DNA of 64,000 nt from an uncultured Saprospiraceae bacterium (GTDB taxonomy: Bacteria; Bacteroidota; Bacteroidia; Chitinophagales; Saprospiraceae): the NCBI GenBank assembly GCA_937918905.1, contig CAKZSH010000060.1:1-64000 (forward strand), read 5' to 3'. The notes below the pieces were generated by a model. That model saw only the letters and a list, made by a program, of their open reading frames with translations. It did no database searches and was not told the origin of the DNA. A program made the translations under genes and the position numbers. Below, piece by piece: positions 1 to 10,897 of the stretch (position 1 is the first letter of the stretch; every line of letters begins with the position of its first letter).

Positions 1-38
1 CACTTGCAATAAGTCTTGCGGTTTTTTATTTTAGCCCT

Positions 39-473
39 ATGAATCAAAACTTCCAATCCATCACCCTCAATAATTTCGAACACATCATCGATACTCGTAT
101 TCTCGAACGAGGTTTTGAGTATTATAAAAACGATGCCATCCTTTCCGTCGAACAAATAGATTTGGGAATATGGGAAGCCATTATTTTAGGCAATGAAGAA
201 TATGAGGTCGCCATCCATTTTCAGGACAATATTATAATTAATAGTAACTGCACTTGCCCTTACGATCTCAGTCCTTATTGCAAACACAAAGTTGCTGTTC
301 TAAATTTTATAAAATACTCCAACCAAGCTAAAAATCCTCCATCAGACAAAATGCAACGGGTTCGAAATGCCGTTGATCGTTTTACACCAGAAGAATTAAA
401 AGATAATCTTTTGGAAATTTTAAAATACAACAAAACTGTACGAGAAGATTTTTTAGAAGATTATGATCCTTAA
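39..473 (+). CDS. SWIM zinc-finger domain protein
   Basis: A 144-residue soluble protein with no signal peptide or membrane segment. Residues around 71-84 carry a C-x-C-x7-C-x-H pattern (NCTC...YCKH), the zinc-binding signature of the SWIM finger, which in other proteins mediates DNA or protein binding. The region before the finger (E-hxxxDxRIhERGxxYY) matches the usual N-terminal part of bacterial SWIM proteins. In larger family members the finger sits next to SNF2 helicases; here it stands alone with an acidic C-terminus and no obvious partner gene. The ATG at 39 is the first in-frame start. The exact role is unknown. Confidence 0.8.
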   Translation: MNQNFQSITLNNFEHIIDTRILERGFEYYKNDAILSVEQIDLGIWEAIILGNEEYEVAIHFQDNIIINSNCTCPYDLSPYCKHKVAVLNFIKYSNQAKNPPSDKMQRVRNAVDRFTPEELKDNLLEILKYNKTVREDFLEDYDP

Positions 474-555
474 TAATTTGTCTTTTTAGAAAAAAATCTA
501 TCTTCGCTTTAGATAAACAGCTCTTTGTCTGTAATATTAAGAAACCTTTTTTTAA

Positions 556-798
556 CTGATGTTACGCACAAAATATATTGATTAATGAACGCAGGCAGGT
601 TCGAAAAATAGAAGCAGAGTACACAAAGTCTTTCATCAAGAATACTTTAAATCTCAGCATCTTTGCTTATTTTTATTTTAATAAAAAATCCTCTGCGTAC
701 TCAACAAGTTATTCGACAAGCTCTGTGTCTCAGCGACTCAGCGTTCAATAATTAATATGTTTTCGAAACTAGATCAATATATTTTTGCGTAATATCAG
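556..798. repeat. long inverted repeat, about 240 bp
   Basis: The ends 556-582 and 773-798 are near-perfect reverse complements (ctgatgttacgcac... against ...gcgtaatatcag) with one mismatch and one indel. Inner segments also pair (attaatgaacgc against gcgttcaataattaat; agcagagtac against ctctgcgtact). It fills most of the gap between the SWIM gene and the kinase operon, encodes nothing, and looks like a MITE-like element. Confidence 0.7.
780..787 (+). promoter_or_regulatory. candidate Bacteroidota -7 box for the kinase operon
   Basis: TATTTTTG matches the TAnnTTTG consensus and lies 67 nt upstream of the first kinase gene. It is inside the right arm of the inverted repeat, so the repeat may carry the operon promoter. 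No clear -33 box was seen. Confidence 0.35.
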
Positions 799-853
799 TT
801 TTTAAAACTTTTCAACGTAGAAAAGTAAAACCTAATTTAACTAATATTCCATC

Positions 854-2713
854 TTGAAAAAGAATCTTCTTTATCTTTTTCTCTTTGTCTTTTTTGTGCC
901 TTCATTTGCTCAAAAAAACACCGTTTCTAGTTTAAAGAAACAATTATCTACAGTCTCTTCCGATACTGTAAGAATTGATATTTCTATTCAACTTTCTGAG
1001 TCTTTCGCTTCCATTAATGCTGATTCTTGTGTCTTTTATTATGAAAAAGCATTTCAACTGGCTGACCAAATAGACGATATTAAAAGACTTCAAAAAGCTC
1101 AAACTTCTATAATTAAATTTTTTAGGCATAAAGGAGAATACACAAAAGCAAAAATCTATATTGATAAAGGATTAGAAGTTGCCTACAACCGAAATAATGA
1201 TTTTTTAATTTGTAATTCTTTGATAAGTCTTGCTAATTGGAATAGGGATTTATCTAATCTAAAACAAACTTCAGAATATTTGACAGAAGCATTAAAATAT
1301 TCTAAAAAAACAAACGACCTCTATTTAAAAGGGCTAATTATAAATAGTTTTGCACTTCTTTATGGCGAACTAAATGAAAAAGAAAAAGAAAAAGATTTTA
1401 CAATTCAATATTATGAAATTTCAAAAAAAACAAAGAACACTTATGCTCAAGCAATTGCGCTTAACAATCTAGGATATTTTTATATGCAAAGGAAGAATTA
1501 TTCAAAAGTACTACAATATGTAGAACAAGGTATTCTCCTTGCAGCCACAATAGATGAAAATTCTATGCTCTATGATTTTTTAAATTTAATGAAAGGAAAA
1601 GCATTAATTAGATTAGGACAAAAGGAATTAGGTTTTTCTATTTTGGAATCCACGCTAGAAAAAGCTATTGAGAATAAGCATGTGCGTTCAATTGTTATTA
1701 TAAATAAATACAAAGCTGAATTTCTATTTGAATTAAAAAAATATGAAGATGCAATCGATGCAGCAAAAATTGGTGTGAATACCAGTAAAGAAACTTCCTA
1801 CATCAAGGAACTCCCCGAACTTTGTACAATCTTAGCCAAAAGTTATAAAGCCAAAAAAGATTTTCAATCTTCTTTAGTATGGATGGAAGAACAAAAAAAA
1901 GTGGAACAAGAAATTAGAGAACGTAAAAAAGATAAAGAAATACTTCAGCTTGAAGTAAACCTTGAATTGCAAAAAAAAGAAACCGAAAATCAAATTTTGT
2001 TGCAAAAAAATAAAAATCAGAGAATATTCATTGCCTTAATATTTACATTAGGATTAATCTGCGTTCTTTTGATTGGGTATTTTTTTTGGAAAAAAAATCA
2101 AAAAAGGTTAGAGTATTTTCAACAAAGAATCGCTGCAGATTTACATGATGAGGTGGGAAGTAATCTTAACAACATCACTAGAATTGCAAAAGGACTTAAA
2201 TCAAAAAATATCAATCCTAATATTAGTCAAGGAATTGATCAATTAGTCAAAAAAAGCAACACCACTATTCTAAATGTTGTAGATGTAATTTGGGCATTAG
2301 ATGAAGAAGAATCTAAACTCGAGGATTTAATAGAAAAAATGGAAGCCTATCTTGATGGAATAAAAATGACTAGTAAAAACATTGATGTTCAATTTATCAA
2401 AAAAAATATTTCAGGAAAAACACCTCTCCTCATCAATACCAAACATCACTTATTAATGGCATTTAAAGAAGCTATTAATAATATCCAAAAGCATACCCAT
2501 CCCACTTTAATAACAGTTGAATTAGACAATACCAATCAAAAATTAAAAATGAATATCACTAATCATTTTTCCTCAAAAAAAGATGCGTCTAATTCTACAG
2601 GAAAAGGAATTATAAATATAAGACGAAGGATTCATGAACTAGGAGGAACTGTGGAAATAAAAGATGTTCAAGATCATTTTTTCGTAAATATTGAATTGGA
2701 AAAAATCTCCTAA
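854..2713 (+). CDS. TPR sensor histidine kinase (HisKA_3-like), first of a tandem pair
   Basis: Membrane sensor kinase of 619 residues. Order: signal peptide (1-19), an extracytoplasmic helical region of TPR-type repeats (about 25-350), a coiled coil, one membrane segment (391-412), a dimerisation/phosphoacceptor segment with ADLHDEVGSNL (His431), and a GHKL ATPase-like domain with an N-box (EAINNIQKH). The G2-like box is GKGIINI, but the usual DxGxG G1 box is absent: the aligned stretch reads ITNHFSSKK. ATP binding is therefore doubtful. Translation starts at a TTG at 854, which gives a good signal peptide; no upstream ATG fits. The next gene is a full-length paralogue 9 nt downstream, followed by a response regulator, so the three probably form one signalling operon. 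Confidence 0.85.
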   Translation: MKKNLLYLFLFVFFVPSFAQKNTVSSLKKQLSTVSSDTVRIDISIQLSESFASINADSCVFYYEKAFQLADQIDDIKRLQKAQTSIIKFFRHKGEYTKAKIYIDKGLEVAYNRNNDFLICNSLISLANWNRDLSNLKQTSEYLTEALKYSKKTNDLYLKGLIINSFALLYGELNEKEKEKDFTIQYYEISKKTKNTYAQAIALNNLGYFYMQRKNYSKVLQYVEQGILLAATIDENSMLYDFLNLMKGKALIRLGQKELGFSILESTLEKAIENKHVRSIVIINKYKAEFLFELKKYEDAIDAAKIGVNTSKETSYIKELPELCTILAKSYKAKKDFQSSLVWMEEQKKVEQEIRERKKDKEILQLEVNLELQKKETENQILLQKNKNQRIFIALIFTLGLICVLLIGYFFWKKNQKRLEYFQQRIAADLHDEVGSNLNNITRIAKGLKSKNINPNISQGIDQLVKKSNTTILNVVDVIWALDEEESKLEDLIEKMEAYLDGIKMTSKNIDVQFIKKNISGKTPLLINTKHHLLMAFKEAINNIQKHTHPTLITVELDNTNQKLKMNITNHFSSKKDASNSTGKGIINIRRRIHELGGTVEIKDVQDHFFVNIELEKIS

Positions 2714-2722
2714 AATAAAACA

Positions 2723-4582
2723 ATGAAGATTTTCCTTAAATATTATATAGTTTTGTTTTTCATCTCAGTATCCTATAACCTCTTAGGAAATTCCAATCAT
2801 GAAATTTCACCTCTTCTAAAAAAATTAGAAAAGAGTTCCTACTCCGAAAAACTCAACATCTATAATCAATTAATTGAAGCTTATAGTTCCATACATTTAG
2901 ATTCCTCTTTATATTACTATCAAGAAGCAGCCTCTATTACCAAAGAAAAAGAAGATTACAAAAACTATTGGTTAGCAACCAATACCCTCCTTCCTATTTT
3001 AAGTGCTAAGAGTGAGTACAATATCTCAAAGCAATATCTTGATGAGTCTTTAGAAATAATGCAACAGCATGGAGATGAAGAATTAATTGCAAATGTATTC
3101 CTAGGATTTGGAACATTCCATTGGAATTTATCCAATTTAAAAGAAGCACAAATTGTCCTCAATAAGGCATTATTCCATACTAATCAAGCTAAAAACTTAA
3201 AACTAAAAGCTAATATTTTAAAAATTTTTGGAGGAATATTTATTGACATGGAATCTTACGATAAAAGCCTTAAATATCTCGAAGAATCTTATCAAATTTT
3301 TAAAGAAATAAACGATACACTTGGACAAGCCAATTTGCTAAACAATTTAGGATATGTTTATATCCTAAATCAAAATTATGACTTGGCACTTCAATCATTA
3401 AATAAAGGTCTTGCTCTTTCTCAAAATGCCCCCACTCAAAATATTTATGAATTAACACTCGCCAATAAAGGTGATGCTCTCATTGGTATTAATGAAATAG
3501 ATTTAGGTTTTGAGAAAATAGCAAAAGCCATCCAATTGGCTAAAGCCAGTAATAATATTTATAACCTAATCATTTGCTATGAAATACAATCAAGAAGACT
3601 TTTAGAGTTTAAAAAATATGATGAAGTCATAGACATTTCTAAAAAAGGAATTGAACTGTGTAAAGGGACAGGTACAAAAAGGAATATAAATCGTTTTTAT
3701 AAAAAAATTGCAGAAGCTTATCTAGCAAAGAATAATTATAAACAATCTCTAATTTGGACAGAAAAAGCAAATGAATCAAAAAAAGAACTTTTGGAGTTTC
3801 AAAAAAACAAAGAAGTAATTCGATTACAAATCCAACATCAAATCCAGCAAAAAGAAAAGGAAAACGAATTACTTGCTCTAGAATATAAAAATCGAACTTT
3901 TTTGATTGCTTTAATTATTGCCACTTTTTTGGTAGTCTCATCTTTATCTTTCTATTTTTTTAGAAAAAAACAAGAAGCCTTAATTGAATCCTTCAAACAA
4001 AAAATAGCAGCCGATTTACATGATAGTGTGGGTGGTAACCTAAGCAGCATTGCAAGAATTGCAAAAGGACTTAAGTCTCCAAATAACCTTTCAGAAATTA
4101 ATCAAGGAATAGATCAATTGGTTCTCAAAAGTAATACTGCGATTAAAAATGTTGTGGATGTAATTTGGGCATTAGATCCTGAGGAAAATAAATTAGGATG
4201 CTTAATTGATAAAATAGAAGATTCACTTCAAGGTGTAAAAAAATCTCATAATTCAGTCGAAATCATCTTTAATAAAGAAAATATAAATGAAGAAAAAAAG
4301 CTTTCAGTAGATTTACGTCATCATTTATTAATGATTTTTAAAGAAGCTATAAATAATATTCAATCTCATACGAACCCCACTTTAATTAAAATAACCTTAA
4401 AAAACTCTTCCCAACAATTCCACCTACAGATTAAAAGCTATTTTGAAGTAGAAAAAAATATTTCAATTTCTGAAAATCGTGGAATTCAAAAAATAAAAAA
4501 AAGAGTTGATGAAATGAAAGGGACAATGAATATTATAGAAACTAAAAATAATTTTTCTTTAAATATTGATTTAAAAAATTAA
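2723..4582 (+). CDS. TPR sensor histidine kinase (HisKA_3-like), second of a tandem pair
   Basis: Paralogue of the preceding gene with the same length (619 residues) and architecture: signal peptide, TPR repeats, coiled coil, one membrane segment (about 393-414), H-box ADLHDSVGGNL (His433), N-box EAINNIQSH. As in its neighbour, the G1 box of the ATPase domain is not recognisable (IKSYFEVEK where DxGxG is expected) and the G2 region is reduced to NRGIQKI. Spacing to the flanking genes is 9 and 12 nt, so translation is probably coupled. The pair looks like an old tandem duplication in which both copies were kept; they may work as a heterodimer (inference). Confidence 0.85.
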   Translation: MKIFLKYYIVLFFISVSYNLLGNSNHEISPLLKKLEKSSYSEKLNIYNQLIEAYSSIHLDSSLYYYQEAASITKEKEDYKNYWLATNTLLPILSAKSEYNISKQYLDESLEIMQQHGDEELIANVFLGFGTFHWNLSNLKEAQIVLNKALFHTNQAKNLKLKANILKIFGGIFIDMESYDKSLKYLEESYQIFKEINDTLGQANLLNNLGYVYILNQNYDLALQSLNKGLALSQNAPTQNIYELTLANKGDALIGINEIDLGFEKIAKAIQLAKASNNIYNLIICYEIQSRRLLEFKKYDEVIDISKKGIELCKGTGTKRNINRFYKKIAEAYLAKNNYKQSLIWTEKANESKKELLEFQKNKEVIRLQIQHQIQQKEKENELLALEYKNRTFLIALIIATFLVVSSLSFYFFRKKQEALIESFKQKIAADLHDSVGGNLSSIARIAKGLKSPNNLSEINQGIDQLVLKSNTAIKNVVDVIWALDPEENKLGCLIDKIEDSLQGVKKSHNSVEIIFNKENINEEKKLSVDLRHHLLMIFKEAINNIQSHTNPTLIKITLKNSSQQFHLQIKSYFEVEKNISISENRGIQKIKKRVDEMKGTMNIIETKNNFSLNIDLKN

Positions 4583-4594
4583 CAAAAACAGAAA

Positions 4595-5236
4595 ATGCTA
4601 AAAATTGCAATCATAGAAGACGATAAGGAATATCGGGATGCTTTTAAAGCTTTTTTCACTCAAAAATCTGAAACCATTGAATGTGTTTTTGCAGTAAATG
4701 GTATAGAAACTTTTTTAAAGTATTATCATGAAGAATTGGAATTAGACATTATTTTAGTAGATATACAATTACAGGGCATAAATGGAATCAAAGGCGTCAA
4801 CTACTTACGTAAATTAGATGAAGACATGGAACTCATTATGTTGACTTCGTTCGATGATTCAAAATTAATCTTTCAAGCAATTACTTCTGGAGCAACAGGT
4901 TACCTTCTCAAAAATTTAACCTTCGAAGAGATAGAATCAGAGTTACTCAATACCATTAAAAATGGAGCGGCCATGTCTCCTCAAATCGCTCGTAGAATAA
5001 TTAGACATTTCCAACCACAAAAAAAAATTCTCTCTCTCTTAGAAGAAGAAAAACTGACCGAAAAAGAAAATCAAATCGTACAATTAGTAATAGATGGAAA
5101 AACGTATGAAGAGATTGCTCCTTTGATAGGTCTAACTATCAATGGACTTAAATACCACGTAAAAAACATTTATAAAAAACTACATGTCAAATCTAAAAGT
5201 GGATTAATAAAAAAATTTCTGGGACGAAATAATTGA
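4595..5236 (+). CDS. LuxR/NarL-family response regulator
   Basis: Two-domain regulator of 213 residues. The receiver domain has the acidic pair (IIEDD), phosphoacceptor Asp56 (ILVDIQ), the conserved Thr (MLTSFDD) and Lys (GYLLKN), so it appears competent for phosphorylation. The C-terminal 65 residues form a LuxR-type helix-turn-helix (LTEKENQIVQLVIDGKTYEE, then GLTINGLKYHVKNIYKKL), which binds DNA. It starts 12 nt after the second TPR kinase and is the probable partner of both. The intact receiver contrasts with the degraded ATP sites of the kinases. Target genes are not evident. Confidence 0.92.
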   Translation: MLKIAIIEDDKEYRDAFKAFFTQKSETIECVFAVNGIETFLKYYHEELELDIILVDIQLQGINGIKGVNYLRKLDEDMELIMLTSFDDSKLIFQAITSGATGYLLKNLTFEEIESELLNTIKNGAAMSPQIARRIIRHFQPQKKILSLLEEEKLTEKENQIVQLVIDGKTYEEIAPLIGLTINGLKYHVKNIYKKLHVKSKSGLIKKFLGRNN

Positions 5237-5441
5237 GCTAAATTTCCTCTTTTTTTTACAAAGAATATTACAAAAACAATACACTACCTATCAAGGTGGT
5301 TTTCATATAATAATGTTTTACCCTATTTGAGAGGTCAATACAATATTATACTTTTGTTTAAGACAAAACCCCTTTTACAGTAAACCAAATAATTCAATTC
5401 AATTGTGATAATTAACACATGCCTACATACTTTAATAAAGG

Positions 5442-5471
5442 AATCCCATATCACTATGGGATTTTTTTTTA
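5442..5471 (+). terminator. rho-independent terminator after the two-component operon
   Basis: Nine-base stem aatcccata / tatgggatt with a 4-nt loop, followed by a run of nine or more T on the plus strand. It lies between convergent genes and its T-run overlaps the stop codon of the BNR-repeat gene. The 205 bp before it show no other feature. Confidence 0.75.
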
Positions 5472-6557
5472 TACAAATGTTACCCCTTCCACTCTTGCTA
5501 AATTAGAAGAAAGACAAATCCAATCATCGCCATAATTCTCTGAAAAAAATAAATTACCTGTAGTGGTTCCGAATACCAATTCATTTTTATAAATCGCTAA
5601 ACTATGTCTAAATACGATATCAAAGCAAAAATCTTGAGGCAACCCATTCTTTAATGATTCCCAATTTACTCCACCATCTTCTGTTCGACATACTGTTAAT
5701 GATAAGTCATGGGCTATTCTAACCTCATCACTTACCGCAGGTATCACCCAAGCCCTTTGAGGATTATCATGATCTATTGCCAAGGCAAATCCATAATCTG
5801 CAATTCCATTATTATCCGTTACATCTAACCAATTCATTCCTCCATTAACTGACCGAAATATACCACAATGATTTTGTTGCCAAAGCACATCTGGATGAGA
5901 TGCACAAGCAAGTAATAGATGCGGATCATGTCCCACTTCAACATTTGGATTAGGTAAATAAGTTGCCCTCAATCCATTATTTCGAGGTATCCAAGTTGTA
6001 CCACCATCTTTTGTTTCAAAAACTCCAGCACAACTTACTGCAATATATACATGCTGACTATCTCGAGGATCAACAACGAGAGAATGGATAAATGGAAAAT
6101 CTCGCCCTGCTCCAAACCATTGGTTTTTATCTTTCCGACTAGGATGATTCCAAAGGCCTTCTACCAGTTTTAAATTTTTCCCGTTGTCATCAGAATAGAA
6201 TAAACCACCAGGTTCTGTTCCTATCCACAATCCATTGGGGTTATCTTTTCCTGCATGGGAAATGCACCATATTTTTTTTAGAGTAGCTTTTTGTCCTTCA
6301 AAAACTTCCGTTCCTTTTGGATAAATGGGTGGTGCGACCATTTCCCAAGTTTTACCTTCGTCATTTGAAAAATGTAATTTTTGGCCCCAATGTCGGTGTG
6401 CAATACCTGCCCACCAAGTTCCTGTAATTTCATTGTTATAAATTGTACTTACAGGCAAACCTAAAAAGTGAACCTTTTCAATTTTCCATTGATTTATTTT
6501 TTTTTCAAAAACTACTAAACCTTTGTTTGTGCCAACAAGTATTTTTTTATGTTTCAT
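5469..6557 (-). CDS. BNR/Asp-box repeat beta-propeller protein (sialidase-like fold)
   Basis: Predicted cytoplasmic protein of 362 residues without a signal peptide. At least six Asp-box motifs (SxDxGxTW type: SNDEGKTWE, SDDNGKN, TKDGGTTW, SVNGGMNW, TEDGGVNW, SENYGDDW) mark successive blades of a beta-propeller. Such proteins are often annotated as exo-alpha-sialidases or VPS10-like, but the Arg triad and other catalytic residues of true sialidases cannot be recognised here, so no enzymatic activity is assigned. It is convergent with the upstream operon, and a 163-bp palindrome separates it from the XdhC-like gene. Confidence 0.8.
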   Translation of the reverse strand: MKHKKILVGTNKGLVVFEKKINQWKIEKVHFLGLPVSTIYNNEITGTWWAGIAHRHWGQKLHFSNDEGKTWEMVAPPIYPKGTEVFEGQKATLKKIWCISHAGKDNPNGLWIGTEPGGLFYSDDNGKNLKLVEGLWNHPSRKDKNQWFGAGRDFPFIHSLVVDPRDSQHVYIAVSCAGVFETKDGGTTWIPRNNGLRATYLPNPNVEVGHDPHLLLACASHPDVLWQQNHCGIFRSVNGGMNWLDVTDNNGIADYGFALAIDHDNPQRAWVIPAVSDEVRIAHDLSLTVCRTEDGGVNWESLKNGLPQDFCFDIVFRHSLAIYKNELVFGTTTGNLFFSENYGDDWICLSSNLARVEGVTFV

Positions 6558-6611
6558 AGATTCTCTTCAAATCACAAATTGTAATGAGTCTTTTGTATTT
6601 TATTAATTTTT

Positions 6612-6774
6612 TTAAGTTCTTGTCCATAATTAGTTATAAGTTATTTCGAGATTATTTTTTTATCCTTTGAGGCAAAAAACGTAGGCGATGCCTAGCATCG
6701 GCCAGGCTTTTTAACGAAGAAGGGTAAAAAAAGAAGCCGAAATAACTTATGAATAATTATGAACAAGAACTTAA
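6612..6774. repeat. 163-bp imperfect palindrome, family 1 copy A
   Basis: Two 79-nt arms (6612-6690 and 6696-6774) surround a 5-nt centre. The outer 37 nt of the arms match at 34 positions. Near the centre lies ggcgatg / catcggc. A second copy of identical length is at 33265-33427, in the opposite orientation. It lies between divergent genes (BNR protein and XdhC-like protein). Confidence 0.85.
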
Positions 6775-6843
6775 CCCAAAAAATAACTTACTTTGAATTT
6801 CTAAAAATCACTAAACCTCCAAAGATAGTTACAATACAATAAT

Positions 6844-7872
6844 ATGAAAGATTTATTAAAAAAAATTCAAGAGTGGACTTCAACTGGTAAAAAATTCGCA
6901 ATCGCGACAGTTACCAAAACTTGGGGTTCTTCCCCTCGCCCCGTAGGTTCTGCAATGATAATTTCAGAAGATATGGAAATGGCAGGTTCTGTAAGTGGTG
7001 GTTGTGTTGAAGGTGCAGTCATCAAATCAGCAGTTCCACTTTTGGAAAAAGGAGAAAGCAAACAATTAGCTTTTGGAATTACTGATGAAGAAGCCTGGGG
7101 CGTAGGTCTCAGCTGTGGTGGAAAAATTCAAGTTTTCGCAGAACAGTTTTTAGCTTTTAATGAAAATGAAAAAGCGATTTGGAAACAACTAGAATCCTGT
7201 TTAGAAAATAATAAAGGTTGTGTTTTATTGACTCGCTTAAAGGATGGAAAAGGACATCATATTTTGGTTTTACCAAATGGCGAAACCATCGGAGATAACG
7301 CAACCGATGAATTAAAAAATCACGGACTTCGAGTTTACAATGAAAGAAAAAATCAAATTGTAGAATTAGATGAGGTATCTTATTTCGCACAAGTCTTTCC
7401 TCGAAAAAGTCAAATGCTCATCATTGGTGCAGCACATATCACCGTCGATTTAGTGCAACTCGCTCAGATGTATAATTTTGAAACCATCGTAGTTGACCCA
7501 CGTGGTATTTTTTCTAAAAAAACACAATTCACAACTCCACCTGATTTTATTTTTGAAAAATATCCATCTGAAATTCTAGGTGATTATCAATTGGATGCCT
7601 ACACTTATGCTGTCGTCCTTTCACACGATCCTAAAATTGATGACAATGCATTGGAAATTTTATTGCGCTCCGAGGTAGCTTATATTGGAGCATTGGGAAG
7701 TAAACGTACTCACGCAAAACGTGTCAATCGTTTGTTAGAAAAAGGATTTTCAGAAACTGAAATTGAAAAAATTTATTCTCCAATTGGAACAGATATTAAA
7801 GCAAAAACACCTAGGGAAATTGCATTAAGCATTATGGGAGAAATTATCAAAGTAAAAAACACTTCTGGTTAG
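6844..7872 (+). CDS. XdhC/CoxI family protein
   Basis: Protein of 342 residues with two domains. The N-terminal XdhC_CoxI domain contains TWGSSPRPVGSAM and SGGCVEGA; the C-terminal XdhC_C Rossmann-like domain contains IIGAAHITVDLVQLAQ and ALGSKRTHAKR. Family members help mature molybdenum hydroxylases by inserting sulphurated molybdenum cofactor. No xanthine dehydrogenase or CO dehydrogenase gene is in this window, so the client enzyme must be encoded elsewhere. A MOSC-domain gene lies 2 kb downstream on the other strand, loosely consistent with a molybdenum-cofactor theme. The stop codon lies inside the first downstream hairpin. Confidence 0.88.
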   Translation: MKDLLKKIQEWTSTGKKFAIATVTKTWGSSPRPVGSAMIISEDMEMAGSVSGGCVEGAVIKSAVPLLEKGESKQLAFGITDEEAWGVGLSCGGKIQVFAEQFLAFNENEKAIWKQLESCLENNKGCVLLTRLKDGKGHHILVLPNGETIGDNATDELKNHGLRVYNERKNQIVELDEVSYFAQVFPRKSQMLIIGAAHITVDLVQLAQMYNFETIVVDPRGIFSKKTQFTTPPDFIFEKYPSEILGDYQLDAYTYAVVLSHDPKIDDNALEILLRSEVAYIGALGSKRTHAKRVNRLLEKGFSETEIEKIYSPIGTDIKAKTPREIALSIMGEIIKVKNTSG

Positions 7873-7917
7873 GGAGTAGGAATTAAATAACCTACTCCCT
7901 TAATGAATAATTATTCA

Positions 7918-7920
<3 letters not shown>
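7871..7920. terminator. two adjacent hairpins between convergent genes
   Basis: A perfect 10-bp stem (agggagtagg / cctactccct, 10-nt loop aattaaataa) is followed by a perfect 20-bp palindrome (taatgaataattattcatta). Together they fill the gap between the XdhC-like and FadH-like genes and include both stop codons. A bidirectional terminator role is inferred. The first arm reappears at 41710. Confidence 0.55.
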
Positions 7921-9948
<2,028 letters not shown>

Positions 9949-10005
9949 TTAATAATTGATTTTTTGTAAAGATAAAATTTATGAGTAGTAAAATATTTTT
10001 CATTC

Positions 10006-10803
10006 CTAAAAAATAATTTCATCACCTAATTTAATAATAGGTGATTTGCCTTCCTGCATTTTACAATTCATTCGCATTCCGAATTTTATCTCACGATTCA
10101 TTTTTCGATAAGTACTTAATGTTTCTAAAGGTTCTTTCGAAGTTTCCCCTGTCAAATGATTAACATTTATTAATTTACAGCGTCCACATATTTCTACCGT
10201 TTCAAATGTAGTTCCACCAATTTTAACAGATTCCCATTTATCTTCTTCAAAAGCAGTTTTACCATCTCCAATAATATTTGCACGAAAACGATTCATTGGA
10301 ATCGGAGCATCTAATCTACCGTTTAATTCTTTTAGCGAAGCCGTATTGGTAATCAATACAGGTGATTTATCAGCAAGGCTTGCTATTCTTTTTTCAATCC
10401 CTTCTTCGGTTTCCTTGATTCGTATATTTTTTTTGGGAAAAAAAACCAAATGACATTTGAAGCCAAAAATTTCAGAAAACCATTCCCCTATCGTATCAAC
10501 TTTTTGAACTTCACAAGAGGTACTCCAAACTTTTGTTCGCAAGGTAACACCATAACTTTTAAGAATTGGAATACTTGCAACTGAATCTATTTTTTTATGA
10601 GAAAAAATTAAATCTCCGTCTTTGATTTGCGTATCAATCAATGCCATTTGAGGATGATTTCGTTGAGTCATAAAAACTCCATTTTCATCTAATAACATCC
10701 AATTTCTATCGTACATTAATCCTTTGGAAGTTACCATCGATTCTTGAAGTGAAATTCCTCCTAATGATTTGACAGGATAAATATTTAACTCGATTATTCT
10801 CAT
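10006..10803 (-). CDS. MOSC-domain protein (YcbX/mARC-like)
   Basis: Protein of 265 residues with an N-terminal MOSC_N beta-barrel (IIELNIYPVKSLGGISL) and a C-terminal MOSC domain. The MOSC part has MNRFRANIIGDG and CGRCKLINVNHLTGE, which includes the conserved cysteine expected to bind molybdenum cofactor. Relatives such as YcbX and mARC reduce N-hydroxylated compounds. No 2Fe-2S ferredoxin domain is fused, unlike YcbX, so an external electron donor is needed if it is a reductase. It is divergent from the TRIC-like channel gene. Confidence 0.85.
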   Translation of the reverse strand: MRIIELNIYPVKSLGGISLQESMVTSKGLMYDRNWMLLDENGVFMTQRNHPQMALIDTQIKDGDLIFSHKKIDSVASIPILKSYGVTLRTKVWSTSCEVQKVDTIGEWFSEIFGFKCHLVFFPKKNIRIKETEEGIEKRIASLADKSPVLITNTASLKELNGRLDAPIPMNRFRANIIGDGKTAFEEDKWESVKIGGTTFETVEICGRCKLINVNHLTGETSKEPLETLSTYRKMNREIKFGMRMNCKMQEGKSPIIKLGDEIIF

Positions 10804-10869
10804 TTATATTTTTTTACAAAAGAAATAAAACTTCCATCAAGTTCCAAATGGGTCTTAAATAATTCGGAT

Positions 10870-10877
10870 TACATTTG
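10870..10877 (+). promoter_or_regulatory. -7 box upstream of the TRIC-like gene
   Basis: TACATTTG fits the Bacteroidota TAnnTTTG consensus and ends 20 nt before the ATG at 10898, giving a very short leader. A -33 element is not clear. Confidence 0.45.
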
Positions 10878-10897
10878 TATAAAAAATAGAAAGAACA

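Noticed and set aside
854-4582. Kinase pair as pseudogenes
   Set aside because: Both frames are full length, start with signal peptides and keep His and N-box residues, so loss of the G1 box is reported as an oddity, not as decay.
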